DNA of 64,000 bases. Origin: Pseudomonas sp. ABC1 (GTDB taxonomy: Bacteria; Pseudomonadota; Gammaproteobacteria; Pseudomonadales; Pseudomonadaceae). Location of the stretch: assembly GCF_013395055.1 (NCBI RefSeq), contig NZ_CP058349.1, positions 930,001-994,000 of the forward strand, written 5' to 3'. The position numbers were made by a program, and so were the translations under genes. Each line of letters opens with the position of its first letter. The first letter of the stretch is position 1. Below, in pieces: positions 8,278 through 16,308 of the stretch. Under the pieces are notes generated by a model. The model was not told the origin of the DNA. It did no database searches and worked only from the letters and a program-made list of their open reading frames with translations.

Positions 8278-9615
8278 ATGCCAGCAGACAAACCTCCCCA
8301 CGACCATCAGCAACAGGAAATTCGCCGCCTGCGCGAGATCATCGCGCACAATTCCGACTGGCTGTGGGAGGTCGATACCCAGGGGCGCTACACCTTCTGC
8401 TCGCCCCTGTGCGTGCAGTTGCTGGGCTACACGCCCGAGCAATTGCTGGGGCGTACCCCGTTCGACCTGATGCCGCCAGGGGAAGCGCAGCGGGTGGCAG
8501 CGGAATTCACCGACATCATCACGGCGCGCCGCCCTTTCAGCGGGCTGATCAACCGCAACCTGAAAGCGGATGGCAGCCTTGTCGTACTGGAAACCAGCGG
8601 CATCCCGCTCTTCGATGAGCGCGGCGAATTCACCGGTTACCGGGGCATTGACCGTGACATATCGCCGAAAGTCGCCCCACTCGGCGTGCGCTCGGTACAA
8701 CTCGAAGCGCTCTACGCGGCCGCACCGGTGGCACTGGCCCTGCTCGACCGCGCAGGCAGTTTCGTCAATGCCAACCATGCCATGGCCGCCATGCTGGCCA
8801 GTACTCCCGAGCGGCTGGTCGGAGAACCTATCCAACGCTACCTGCCCGCCGAGCTGCTCGATACCGAAGCCTCCCTGGAGCGCCTGCGCCAGGGCGAAGT
8901 CCGCCTGATCCAGACGCTGGACTGGCAGACCCGCCACTATCAATTGACCCTACAGCGGGTCACGGATGCGGACGAACAGATCATCGGCATGACCCTGGCC
9001 TTCAGCGACATGACCGAGCAGTACGCCATACGCCAGCAGTTGGCGGAGGCCTACCGCCAACTGGAGCAAGCCAACGAGCGCCTCAACGAACTGGTGGAAC
9101 GCGACCACCTGACCGACCTGCACAACCGCCGCCGCTTCGACGACAGCTTGCAGCGGGAAGTCGCCAGGGCCTTGCGCGAGCAGCTTCCGCTGTCGCTGTT
9201 CATGCTGGATATGGACGGTTTCAAGACCTACAACGATCACTACGGCCACCAGGCGGGTGACGAATGCCTGCGGCTCCTGGCCGATATCTTCCGCAGCGGC
9301 CTGTTTCGCCCGGCGGACCTGATCTGCCGTTATGGCGGCGACGAATTCGCGGTGATCCTGCCGCAAACGGACGCCACTGCCGCCCTGCTGGTGGCCGAAC
9401 GTCTGCGCCAACGGGTACAGCAAGCCAACCTGCCCCACGCGCTGAACGGCTCGGGCTGCATCACGGTCAGCATCGGCACCGCCAGCCTCGACCCGCTGGC
9501 AGCGGCGGCCTCGGTCAGCGAACATTGCGTCAACCTGCTCCTGGCAGCCGACGCCGCGCTGTACAAAGCCAAGCGCAACGGGCGTAACCAGGTCAGCGGC
9601 ACGACCGAGGCATGA
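8278..9615 (+). CDS. PAS-PAS-GGDEF diguanylate cyclase, cytoplasmic
   Basis: 445 residues with no membrane segment. A short coiled start (HQQQEIRRLREIIAHN) leads into a PAS domain at about 20-130, then a second PAS at about 140-260, then a coiled linker and a GGDEF domain from about 280. The active site reads GGDEF (about 353-357), the substrate region DHLTDLHNRRRF is intact, and an RPAD inhibitory site lies five residues before GGDEF. The protein should therefore make cyclic di-GMP and be product-inhibited. The ligand of the PAS domains is unknown. The ATG at 8278 is my choice; frames open upstream to 8131 would add a non-conserved, Arg/Pro-rich tail. It is one of three cyclic-di-GMP enzymes near the pilus locus. 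Confidence 0.88.
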   Translation: MPADKPPHDHQQQEIRRLREIIAHNSDWLWEVDTQGRYTFCSPLCVQLLGYTPEQLLGRTPFDLMPPGEAQRVAAEFTDIITARRPFSGLINRNLKADGSLVVLETSGIPLFDERGEFTGYRGIDRDISPKVAPLGVRSVQLEALYAAAPVALALLDRAGSFVNANHAMAAMLASTPERLVGEPIQRYLPAELLDTEASLERLRQGEVRLIQTLDWQTRHYQLTLQRVTDADEQIIGMTLAFSDMTEQYAIRQQLAEAYRQLEQANERLNELVERDHLTDLHNRRRFDDSLQREVARALREQLPLSLFMLDMDGFKTYNDHYGHQAGDECLRLLADIFRSGLFRPADLICRYGGDEFAVILPQTDATAALLVAERLRQRVQQANLPHALNGSGCITVSIGTASLDPLAAAASVSEHCVNLLLAADAALYKAKRNGRNQVSGTTEA

Positions 9616-9670
9616 TGAAACGACACACTGGCCGAGTCGGCATGACGATGATCTTCGAAGATTGCCCGTG

Positions 9671-10678
9671 ATGAGTGAAACACGCGCCCCCCGCCTGACG
9701 AGCCGATACCGGCTACTCAAAGCGGCCCTGCTGCTGCTCACCAGCCTGGCCCTGCTCCTGGCCTACCTGTACTGGGCACAGGACAAGCGCAGCGGCCCCC
9801 TGTTGTCGGACCTGCGACTATTGCCTATCGAGAGCGAAGGCACGCCCGGCCACGGCGGCAACCTGCTCGCCATCGAGACGCGCCTGCAACCCGCCGACTA
9901 CCAGAGCAGGGAGCGCCTGCGCCTGAAATTCGCCACATACCTGGAACAGGCCAGGGAGGCCGGCATACTCTCCGCCGCCAGCATCGTGGCCCTGCCCGAG
10001 CATGTCGGCACCGGCTTGTTCGCCATCGGGGAAAAGCCCGAGGTCCAGCAGGCGCGGACGCTGCGTGATGCCATGCAGTGGATGGCATTGAGCAACCCCT
10101 GGGATTACCTGCGCTGGCAGCTCGACAACAGCAGCGACGACCGGCGCACCGAGGCGGTGCTACGATCGCGGGCCAAGCATATGGCCAAGGCCTACCAGGC
10201 GATCTTTTCCAGCCTGGCCAGGGAGTATGGTGTCACGCTGGTGGCCGGCTCGATCGTCCTGCCCGAGCCGTATATCGAGAAGGAGCGGCTGTACATCGGT
10301 GAGGGTCCGCTACGGCAAGTCAGCCTGGTATTCGACCCGGAAGGCCGCATACTTCCCCCCCTGCACCATAAGCAACAACTGACACGCTACGAACGACGCT
10401 ACAGCGATGCGCCCGACCAGCCGGAGCATGGCTTCAGCGCGACACCGCTCGGACGCCTGGAGGTGATCTTCGGCTGTGAAGAGCCGTCGCCCAAGGCAGA
10501 GCTCTCGGTGCGGCTGGGACCCGCTGAGGACGCCTGCCAACCGCCTGCGGACCACCGACAACTCACCGTACGCACCCTCGGCCTGCCATGGAACCTGGTC
10601 GGTTCGCCACGCCGCGCAGACCCTGTCGACCATCGCCTGCCCGTGCGCCTGCACAACCACTGGCTACCGGAGTCATGA
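9671..10678 (+). CDS. Membrane-anchored carbon-nitrogen hydrolase-like (nitrilase-fold) protein
   Basis: 335 residues. One membrane segment (about residues 16-36, LLLLTSLALLLAYLYW) anchors a domain that appears to face the periplasm. All three nitrilase-superfamily catalytic positions can be traced: Glu110 in ALPEHVGTGL, Lys234 in HHKQQLTRYE and Cys269 in FGCEE. The order and spacing fit the superfamily. Which amide or nitrile bond it acts on cannot be told; apolipoprotein N-acyltransferase and amidase types share this fold. The stop overlaps the start of the following AraC regulator by four bases (ATGA), so the two are translationally coupled. The ATG at 9671 is preferred to a TTG three codons earlier. 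Confidence 0.75.
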   Translation: MSETRAPRLTSRYRLLKAALLLLTSLALLLAYLYWAQDKRSGPLLSDLRLLPIESEGTPGHGGNLLAIETRLQPADYQSRERLRLKFATYLEQAREAGILSAASIVALPEHVGTGLFAIGEKPEVQQARTLRDAMQWMALSNPWDYLRWQLDNSSDDRRTEAVLRSRAKHMAKAYQAIFSSLAREYGVTLVAGSIVLPEPYIEKERLYIGEGPLRQVSLVFDPEGRILPPLHHKQQLTRYERRYSDAPDQPEHGFSATPLGRLEVIFGCEEPSPKAELSVRLGPAEDACQPPADHRQLTVRTLGLPWNLVGSPRRADPVDHRLPVRLHNHWLPES

Positions 10679-11700
10679 GCGGTTCGCGCATCCGCCTGGG
10701 CGACCTCTCCGTCGGCTTCGCCCTCAGCCTGGGCCAGGCCCTGGAGGAAAAAGGGCTGGATGCACAAGCGTTGCTGGAGGCCTACGGACTGGACGCGCAA
10801 CGGCTGGCGGAGCCACAGGCGCGCCTTTCCATCCCACGCTTCATGCGCCTTGGGCATGCGGCCATCCAGGCCAGCCAGGACCCGGCTCTGGGCCTGGCCA
10901 TGGGGCGGCTGCGCCAGGCCTCCCACCTGGGCCTGGCCGGTGTGACCGCGGCGCTGGCACCCAATGTCCGCGAGGCCGCCCGAACCCTGATTCGCTTCGA
11001 GCCACTGTATGCCAGCAACTATCGGGGCAACTCCAGTTTTCACGAAGACCCCGGCGGTGCCTGGCTGCGCTTCTATTCCATAAGCCCCTACAACGCCTAC
11101 AACACCTTCGTCGTCGACAGTGTGCTGGCCGGCTGGCTGACGCAATTGCGGACGCTGTGCGGCGTCCATCTATCCCCGCGCGAAGTCGAGATCGAATACC
11201 CGCGCCCGGCCTACGCCGAAGCCCATGAGCAACTCTTCGACTGCCCGCTGCGCTTCTGTGCCAGGGCCAATCAGCTCTACCTGGACAAGGCCAGCCTGGC
11301 CTTGCGCAACCCGCTGCACTGCCCTGGCACCTGGCAGGAGCTGCTCCAGTTGTGCGAAGAGAAACGTACCCTCTGCCTGCGCACGCACAGCCTCAGCGAG
11401 CGAGTGACGGCGTTGCTTGGCCCGCTGCTGAAAGGCCAGGAGCCTGAACTGGCACAGATCGCACAACGCCTGCGCATGCCGGAGTGGACCCTGAGACGTC
11501 GCCTGGCAGCCGAAGGCACCAACTACAGCGGCCTGCTCAACAGTGCTCGCCAGGAATTGGCGACGGCCTATATCCGCGACACCGAGGCGTCGTTCGGCGA
11601 AATCGCCTGGCTGCTCGGGTTCTCGTCCGCAGAAGCCTTCCAACGGGCGTTCAAGCGCTGGACCGGACAGACGCCCGGGGCGTTCCGGCGCGGCGCCTGA
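10675..11700 (+). CDS. AraC-family transcriptional regulator (arabinose-binding-like N-terminal domain)
   Basis: 341 residues. The N-terminal ~200 residues match the effector-binding domain found in OruR/ArgR-like AraC proteins of pseudomonads (GLAMGRLRQASHLGLAGVTAA and a conserved CPLRF near residue 188). The C-terminal ~100 residues hold two helix-turn-helix motifs, with LAQIAQRLRMPEWTLRRRL about 260-280 and FGEIAWLLGFSSAEAFQRAFKR about 305-325. It starts inside the stop of the nitrilase-like gene, so it is likely to respond to that enzyme's substrate or product. This is an inference from gene order. Confidence 0.9.
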   Translation: MSGSRIRLGDLSVGFALSLGQALEEKGLDAQALLEAYGLDAQRLAEPQARLSIPRFMRLGHAAIQASQDPALGLAMGRLRQASHLGLAGVTAALAPNVREAARTLIRFEPLYASNYRGNSSFHEDPGGAWLRFYSISPYNAYNTFVVDSVLAGWLTQLRTLCGVHLSPREVEIEYPRPAYAEAHEQLFDCPLRFCARANQLYLDKASLALRNPLHCPGTWQELLQLCEEKRTLCLRTHSLSERVTALLGPLLKGQEPELAQIAQRLRMPEWTLRRRLAAEGTNYSGLLNSARQELATAYIRDTEASFGEIAWLLGFSSAEAFQRAFKRWTGQTPGAFRRGA

Positions 11701-11888
11701 CACCTTTCCAGCCATAGCGCGCATCGCCGGCTACGGACACTCGGTGCCCAGCAAGATCGTACTGGCACATGGACGAATAATGGCCTTAGGATGTGAAAAG
11801 CTGAAAAACAATAACGCGTGATCACCAAAGCACGTGCTGCCCTCCGGTTACCGGCACGCAACGTCAACAGACGAAAGGGTAGAGAGCA

Positions 11889-14414
11889 ATGCCGAAATCA
11901 ACGTCTCAGCCTGTCTCGGCGAAAGCCCAGCGCGCCGCCATGGAACGCTTCATGGCCATTGCCGAATTTGCCCCCGACGGCACGCTCACCCGCGCAAACA
12001 CCAACTACCTCAACCTCCTCGGCTACACCCATGAAGAAGCCATCGGCCGGCCACATGGCAGTTTCTGCCTGCCGGTGTTCTCCGAGGGAAAGGAATATGC
12101 CGCATTCTGGCAGGCCCTACTCTCGGGCCAGGCACGCTCAGGCATCGTCGAACGGCTGCGGCGGGATGGCGAGAGCCGCTGGCTCGAAGCCACCTACACG
12201 CCAGTGGTGGATGACCAGGGCCAGGTCGTGCAGATACTGAAGATCGCCACCGACATCAGCGAGCGGCTGCAAGAAGAACGCGCCCGGCAGCAACACCTGC
12301 AACTGCTCTCATTGGTGGCCAACGCCAGCGACTCGGCCATCCTGATCAGCGATGCCAGCCCGCATATCGAATACGTGAATGCCGGTTTCAGCCGGATGTT
12401 CGGCTGGAGCAGCGAGGAAGCATGCGGGCAGAAACCCCTGGCCCTGCTCGCCCCCGACAAGGACGAAGCCTATTCGCAGGAGTACCAGGCAGCCCTCAGC
12501 GCCGGCAACCCCGTCGAGCGTGAAGTGATCGTGCAAGGCAAGAATGGCCAGCGCTACTGGGCCAAGGTCATCAGCAACCCGATCCACGATCACAATGGTC
12601 GCTGGAGCCTGACCATCACCATCCTGACCGATATTACCCGCGCCAAGCTGCACGAAGTGTTGCAACGCAAGGCGCTGGAAGCCATGGCACGCGAGCAGCC
12701 GCTGGCCGAGGTGCTGGAGCTGATCTGCCTGGAAGTCGAACGCATCGCGCCAGAGCTCACTGTCGCCATCCTCGAAGTGGACGAACAGGGTCGCATGCAC
12801 CCACTGGCCGCCCCAAGCATGCCCGAGGAGCATGCGCGGCGCCTCGACGGCGTTGTCATCGATGAATCGGGAAGCAGTTCATCCAACCCGCTGTGGGATG
12901 ACTACAGCTCGTCATTGCAGGCGCATGGCTTCATCCAGTGCTGGCCCAGCACCATTCACAACAGGCAGGGCCGGGTCATCGGCATCTTCGGCTTCTACAC
13001 ACGCCACACGCATGGGTCGCTGTCGACATCGCTGCACCAGGGGCTGGCCGACGCTTGCCGGTATCTGTGCACCCTGGCGATAGAGCGCGAGCATACGCGC
13101 CGCCGCATCCGCCAACTGGCGTTCTATGACGCACTGACCGGCCTGCCCAACCGCAGCCTGCTGCAAGCCAAGGCGGACCAGGCCATCGCCATCGCCAACC
13201 GCAACAACGAGCAACTGGCGGTGCTGTTCATCGACCTGGATCGCTTCAAGAACATCAACGACTCCCTTGGGCACCCGGCGGGCGACGAACTGCTGCGCCA
13301 GGTCGCGACCAGGATCAGCGAGACCGTACGCGTATCGGATATCGCAGGCCGGCAGTCGGGCGACGAATTCGTCGTGGTTCTCCCGCAATGCAATGCCGAG
13401 AGCGTCAAGGAAACCGTCGGACGCATCCAGAACCTGCTGAGCCAGCCGATGCTGATCGCCGGCACCAGCGTCTCGATCTCAGGCAGCGTCGGCATCGCCA
13501 TGTACCCGGCGGATGGCCGCGACATGGAAACCCTGCTGCACCGTGCGGACATGGCCATGTACCAGGCCAAACACTGCGGGCGCGGCAACTTCAGTTTCTT
13601 CAGCAATGAAATGAACCAGCTCGCCCAGGAGCGCCTGATGCTGGAGACCGCATTGCGCAAGGCGCTGCAAGAGGATCAGTTGCGCCTGCACTACCAGCCG
13701 CAGATCGAGCTGGCCAGCGGTCAGCTCTACGGTGTCGAGGCTCTCGCGCGCTGGACCCACCCCGAACTGGGTGAAATATCGCCGGCCCGCTTCATTCCGC
13801 TGGCCGAAGAATGTGGCCTGGTTGGCGACCTCGGGCGCTGGGCGTTGCAGGAAGCCTGCCGGCAGCTATCGGAATGGCGTACCAAAGGGCTGCTCATCCC
13901 GGCCGTCTCGGTCAACCTGTCGCCAAGCAATTTCCACAACCTGGATCTTCCGCGCATGATCGCCGACACCCTGCAGATCAATGCCCTGACACCCCAGGAC
14001 CTGACGCTGGAGCTGACGGAAAGCATCCTGCTGGACACCAACCCCAGCACCATGAAAACCATCGGAGAAGTACACGCCCAGGGCATAAGCCTGTCGATGG
14101 ATGACTTCGGCACGGGCTATTCGAGCCTCAGCTACCTGCACCGACTGCCGGTTTCGGAACTGAAACTCGACCGAAGCTTCGTGGCGGACCTCGAGCATGA
14201 CCTGACCGCGCAGGCCCTGAGCAATGCCATCCTCGGCATAGGAAAGAACCTGCAACTCACGGTAGTCGCCGAAGGTGTGGAAAACGAAACACAGAACCTG
14301 ATGCTGCGCGACCAGGGCTACCCCATCGCACAGGGTTACCTGTTCTCCCAGCCACTGGCCCCTGGCGAGCTGGAAACCTGGCTGGCCAGGGCTATCGGCA
14401 ATACTGCCGCCTGA
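11889..14414 (+). CDS. Multi-sensor PAS-PAS-GAF-like-GGDEF-EAL cyclic-di-GMP phosphodiesterase
   Basis: 841 residues, soluble. PAS domains lie at about 15-130 and 140-255, a GAF-like segment at about 265-405, GGDEF at about 415-575 and EAL at about 590-835. The GGDEF motif is changed to SGDEF (about 490), while an RVSD inhibitory-type site is kept, so the domain may only bind nucleotide. The EAL domain keeps its catalytic set: EAL (Glu617), N in NLSPSNF, ELTES, DDFGTGYSS, K in LKLDRSF and E in AEGVE. It should therefore degrade cyclic di-GMP. The domain order is that of E. coli DosP, but I cannot confirm a haem ligand in the PAS domains. The ATG at 11889 follows GGGTAGAGAGCA. Confidence 0.9.
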   Translation: MPKSTSQPVSAKAQRAAMERFMAIAEFAPDGTLTRANTNYLNLLGYTHEEAIGRPHGSFCLPVFSEGKEYAAFWQALLSGQARSGIVERLRRDGESRWLEATYTPVVDDQGQVVQILKIATDISERLQEERARQQHLQLLSLVANASDSAILISDASPHIEYVNAGFSRMFGWSSEEACGQKPLALLAPDKDEAYSQEYQAALSAGNPVEREVIVQGKNGQRYWAKVISNPIHDHNGRWSLTITILTDITRAKLHEVLQRKALEAMAREQPLAEVLELICLEVERIAPELTVAILEVDEQGRMHPLAAPSMPEEHARRLDGVVIDESGSSSSNPLWDDYSSSLQAHGFIQCWPSTIHNRQGRVIGIFGFYTRHTHGSLSTSLHQGLADACRYLCTLAIEREHTRRRIRQLAFYDALTGLPNRSLLQAKADQAIAIANRNNEQLAVLFIDLDRFKNINDSLGHPAGDELLRQVATRISETVRVSDIAGRQSGDEFVVVLPQCNAESVKETVGRIQNLLSQPMLIAGTSVSISGSVGIAMYPADGRDMETLLHRADMAMYQAKHCGRGNFSFFSNEMNQLAQERLMLETALRKALQEDQLRLHYQPQIELASGQLYGVEALARWTHPELGEISPARFIPLAEECGLVGDLGRWALQEACRQLSEWRTKGLLIPAVSVNLSPSNFHNLDLPRMIADTLQINALTPQDLTLELTESILLDTNPSTMKTIGEVHAQGISLSMDDFGTGYSSLSYLHRLPVSELKLDRSFVADLEHDLTAQALSNAILGIGKNLQLTVVAEGVENETQNLMLRDQGYPIAQGYLFSQPLAPGELETWLARAIGNTAA

Positions 14415-14504
14415 TCAACCAGGCGCTGATATCAAGCCCCGGAAGGCAGAAAAGTAAACGTGCAGCTCGGCGCAACATGGCAAGGGATGGCCGAAAGGCC
14501 ATGA

Positions 14505-14597
14505 CTACAACTCGAAGGCATCCTCGCCCGCGTCTTGGCAATCCTGTTCCGCGGCATGCCACTCCAGCATTTCATCCTGATACTCATCCATTCTCAT
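14505..14597 (-). CDS. Possible 30-residue acidic protein
   Basis: This small frame starts ATG AGA ATG GAT GAG and ends at a TAG. The product has eleven Asp/Glu residues in 30 and only one Arg, with one Trp and one Cys, and ends in EDAFEL. AAGAAGAGAG lies just upstream of the start, and codon use is normal for the genome (GCC, GCG, GGC, CTG). It stands alone in a 300-bp gap, reading opposite to the phosphodiesterase gene, with the glycine-zipper gene upstream on the same strand and a terminator between them. A short acidic protein could be a regulator or an RNA/protein mimic; nothing proves expression. Confidence 0.45.
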   Translation of the reverse strand: MRMDEYQDEMLEWHAAEQDCQDAGEDAFEL

Positions 14598-14678
14598 ATG
14601 CTCTCTTCTTGGTCATTGACACCCTATCGACTGTATATGACAGAAAAAGGTTCGTAGCAGAAGAGGTCGCGCACAGCA

Positions 14679-14706
14679 AAACGCCCGGCAATGGCCGGGC
14701 GCTTCG
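14679..14706 (-). terminator. Terminator of the glycine-zipper gene
   Basis: CGCCCGGC (14682-14689) and GCCGGGCG (14694-14701) pair around a four-base loop. On the minus strand the stem is followed by TTTTGC. Confidence 0.8.
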
Positions 14707-14721
14707 TTTACACGGGCAAGA

Positions 14722-15255
14722 TCAGTTCTGAGAAAGCACCAGTTGCCCATCCTTCACCGGAATCTGGCCACCGGGATCACGATCCATGCGGACACTGCGC
14801 GTCTGCCCATCCAGCTCATAGCGCACGTTATAGCCAACGACCTTGTCATGGGTGTCGGTGACGGTGTTGCAGCGGGTTTCAGTCGTGGTGTAGGTGTCGC
14901 GGGCTTGCATGCCCTCCTGCACCTTGTTGCCGGCATAGCCGCCACCGAGGGCTCCTGCAACCGTGGCGATCTTCTTGCCGTTACCGCCGCCGACCTGATT
15001 GCCCAGCAAGCCACCGACCACCGCCCCGACGGCGGTGCCTGCCAACTGGTGCTGATCCTTTACCGGCTTCTGGCGGGTCACTGTCACATCCTTGCAGACT
15101 TCGCGTGGGGTCTTGATGGTTTCCTTTATCGGCTCTACGCCGACCACCTGGGCAAACTCCGGGCCTCGATCGAGCAGGCCGTACGTCGCGAAAGCACCGC
15201 CAGCAGTAGCGACTGCGGCACCCAATACACCACCGACCAACATGGATTTGTTCAC
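14722..15255 (-). CDS. Glycine-zipper 2TM-domain protein (YcfJ-like)
   Basis: 177 residues. The N-terminus has one hydrophobic segment (MLVGGVLGAAVATAGGAFATYG), and a glycine-zipper hairpin lies at about 72-110 (GTAVGAVVGGLLGNQVGGG then ATVAGALGGGYAGNKVQEGM). A polar C-terminal domain follows, with two cysteines in the whole protein (CKDV and RCNTVT). The family is associated with the outer membrane or periplasm and is of unknown function. I chose GTG at 15255 because GAGGAAG precedes it; ATG at 15243 is the alternative. It follows secF on the same strand but is separated by a terminator. Confidence 0.82.
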   Translation of the reverse strand: MNKSMLVGGVLGAAVATAGGAFATYGLLDRGPEFAQVVGVEPIKETIKTPREVCKDVTVTRQKPVKDQHQLAGTAVGAVVGGLLGNQVGGGNGKKIATVAGALGGGYAGNKVQEGMQARDTYTTTETRCNTVTDTHDKVVGYNVRYELDGQTRSVRMDRDPGGQIPVKDGQLVLSQN

Positions 15256-15354
15256 TGTGACTTCCTCTGACAACAGGGCCTCGGCCCACTCTGTCGCCTT
15301 CGACAGACTGCAATCAGCGGAGTTCCGGCGAGCGCCGGCAGAACGGGAGGGAAA

Positions 15355-15379
15355 CCCCATGCCCACGCAGGGCATGGGG
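15355..15379 (-). terminator. Terminator of the yajC-secDF operon
   Basis: A perfect 10-bp stem (15355-15364 with 15370-15379) and a five-base loop lie just past the secF stop. On the minus strand it is followed by a short T tract (GTTTCC). Confidence 0.7.
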
Positions 15380-15387
15380 AGGCGACG

Positions 15388-16299
15388 TCAGGGACGCTCG
15401 TCGACTTCGGTAGCCACCGGCGGGATCAGGTCGTCGGAGGTCAGCTTCAGCCAGACCAGTACGGTCGCGCCGATGTAGACCGACGAATAGGTACCGACGA
15501 CGACACCGATCAGCAGCGTCAGCGCGAATGCAGCCAAGGTATCGCCGCCGAAGACCAACAGCGCAACCAGTGCCAGCGCCGTAGACAAGGAGGTTGCGAT
15601 TGTACGCAACAACGTCTGCGTCACCGAAACATCGATATTCTCGATCAGGTCGGCTTTACGCATCACCCGGAAATTCTCGCGGATACGGTCATAGATGATG
15701 ATGGTGTCGTTAAGCGAGTAGCCGATCATTGCCAGCACCGCAGCCAGCACCGTCAGGTCGAAAGGCACCTGCAGGAAAGCCAGGATGCCCAGGGTCAGGA
15801 CCGTATCATGTGCAAGCGAGGCAATGGCTCCCAGACCGAATTTCCACTGGAAACGGAAAGCCAGGTACAACAGGATACCGCCCAGCGCCAGCAACATCGC
15901 CAGGCCGCCCTGGTCACGCAACTCTTCACCGACTTGCGGACCTACGAACTCGACCCGCTTGACCTCGAACGACGTATCCGGGTCTATCTTGCGCAGCGCC
16001 TCGCCCACCAGGGCCCCCAACTGGGGATCATCCCCGGCCAGGCGGATCAGCACGTCCGTGGTCGCCCCGAAACTCTGCACCACGGCATCGGTATAACCTG
16101 CCTGGCCCAGTTCGGACTTGATCAACTCCAGATCAGCCGCTTGCTCGTACTGCAACTCGATCAGCGTACCTCCAGTGAAGTCCAGGCCGAAGTTAAGCCC
16201 CTTACTGAATAGGCTGACCAGCCCTACTACGGTCAGCAGCATGGTAATGGCGAACGCAATATTGCGAATCGCCATGAATGGAATGGTTTTCTTCAGCAT
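15388..16299 (-). CDS. secF: Protein translocase subunit SecF
   Basis: 303 residues with six membrane segments and one large periplasmic loop after TM1. It forms a complex with SecD and YajC that uses the proton motive force to pull exported proteins through SecYEG. Family marks are GLDFTGGTLIEL near 36-47 and the TM4-TM5 region MIGYSLNDTIIIYDRIREN near 188-206. It begins 9 bases after secD ends, in the conserved order yajC-secD-secF. Confidence 0.97.
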   Translation of the reverse strand: MLKKTIPFMAIRNIAFAITMLLTVVGLVSLFSKGLNFGLDFTGGTLIELQYEQAADLELIKSELGQAGYTDAVVQSFGATTDVLIRLAGDDPQLGALVGEALRKIDPDTSFEVKRVEFVGPQVGEELRDQGGLAMLLALGGILLYLAFRFQWKFGLGAIASLAHDTVLTLGILAFLQVPFDLTVLAAVLAMIGYSLNDTIIIYDRIRENFRVMRKADLIENIDVSVTQTLLRTIATSLSTALALVALLVFGGDTLAAFALTLLIGVVVGTYSSVYIGATVLVWLKLTSDDLIPPVATEVDERP

Positions 16300-16308
16300 G
16301 GCCTGTCC

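Noticed and set aside
11750..11800. Possible sigma-54 site (TGGCAC) before the PAS-GGDEF-EAL gene
   Set aside because: The required GC is missing at the -12 position, so the GG-N10-GC rule fails.
14631..14643. LexA-like palindrome CTGTATATGACAG upstream of the 30-residue ORF
   Set aside because: The spacing is CTG-N7-CAG, not the CTG-N10-CAG needed by LexA.
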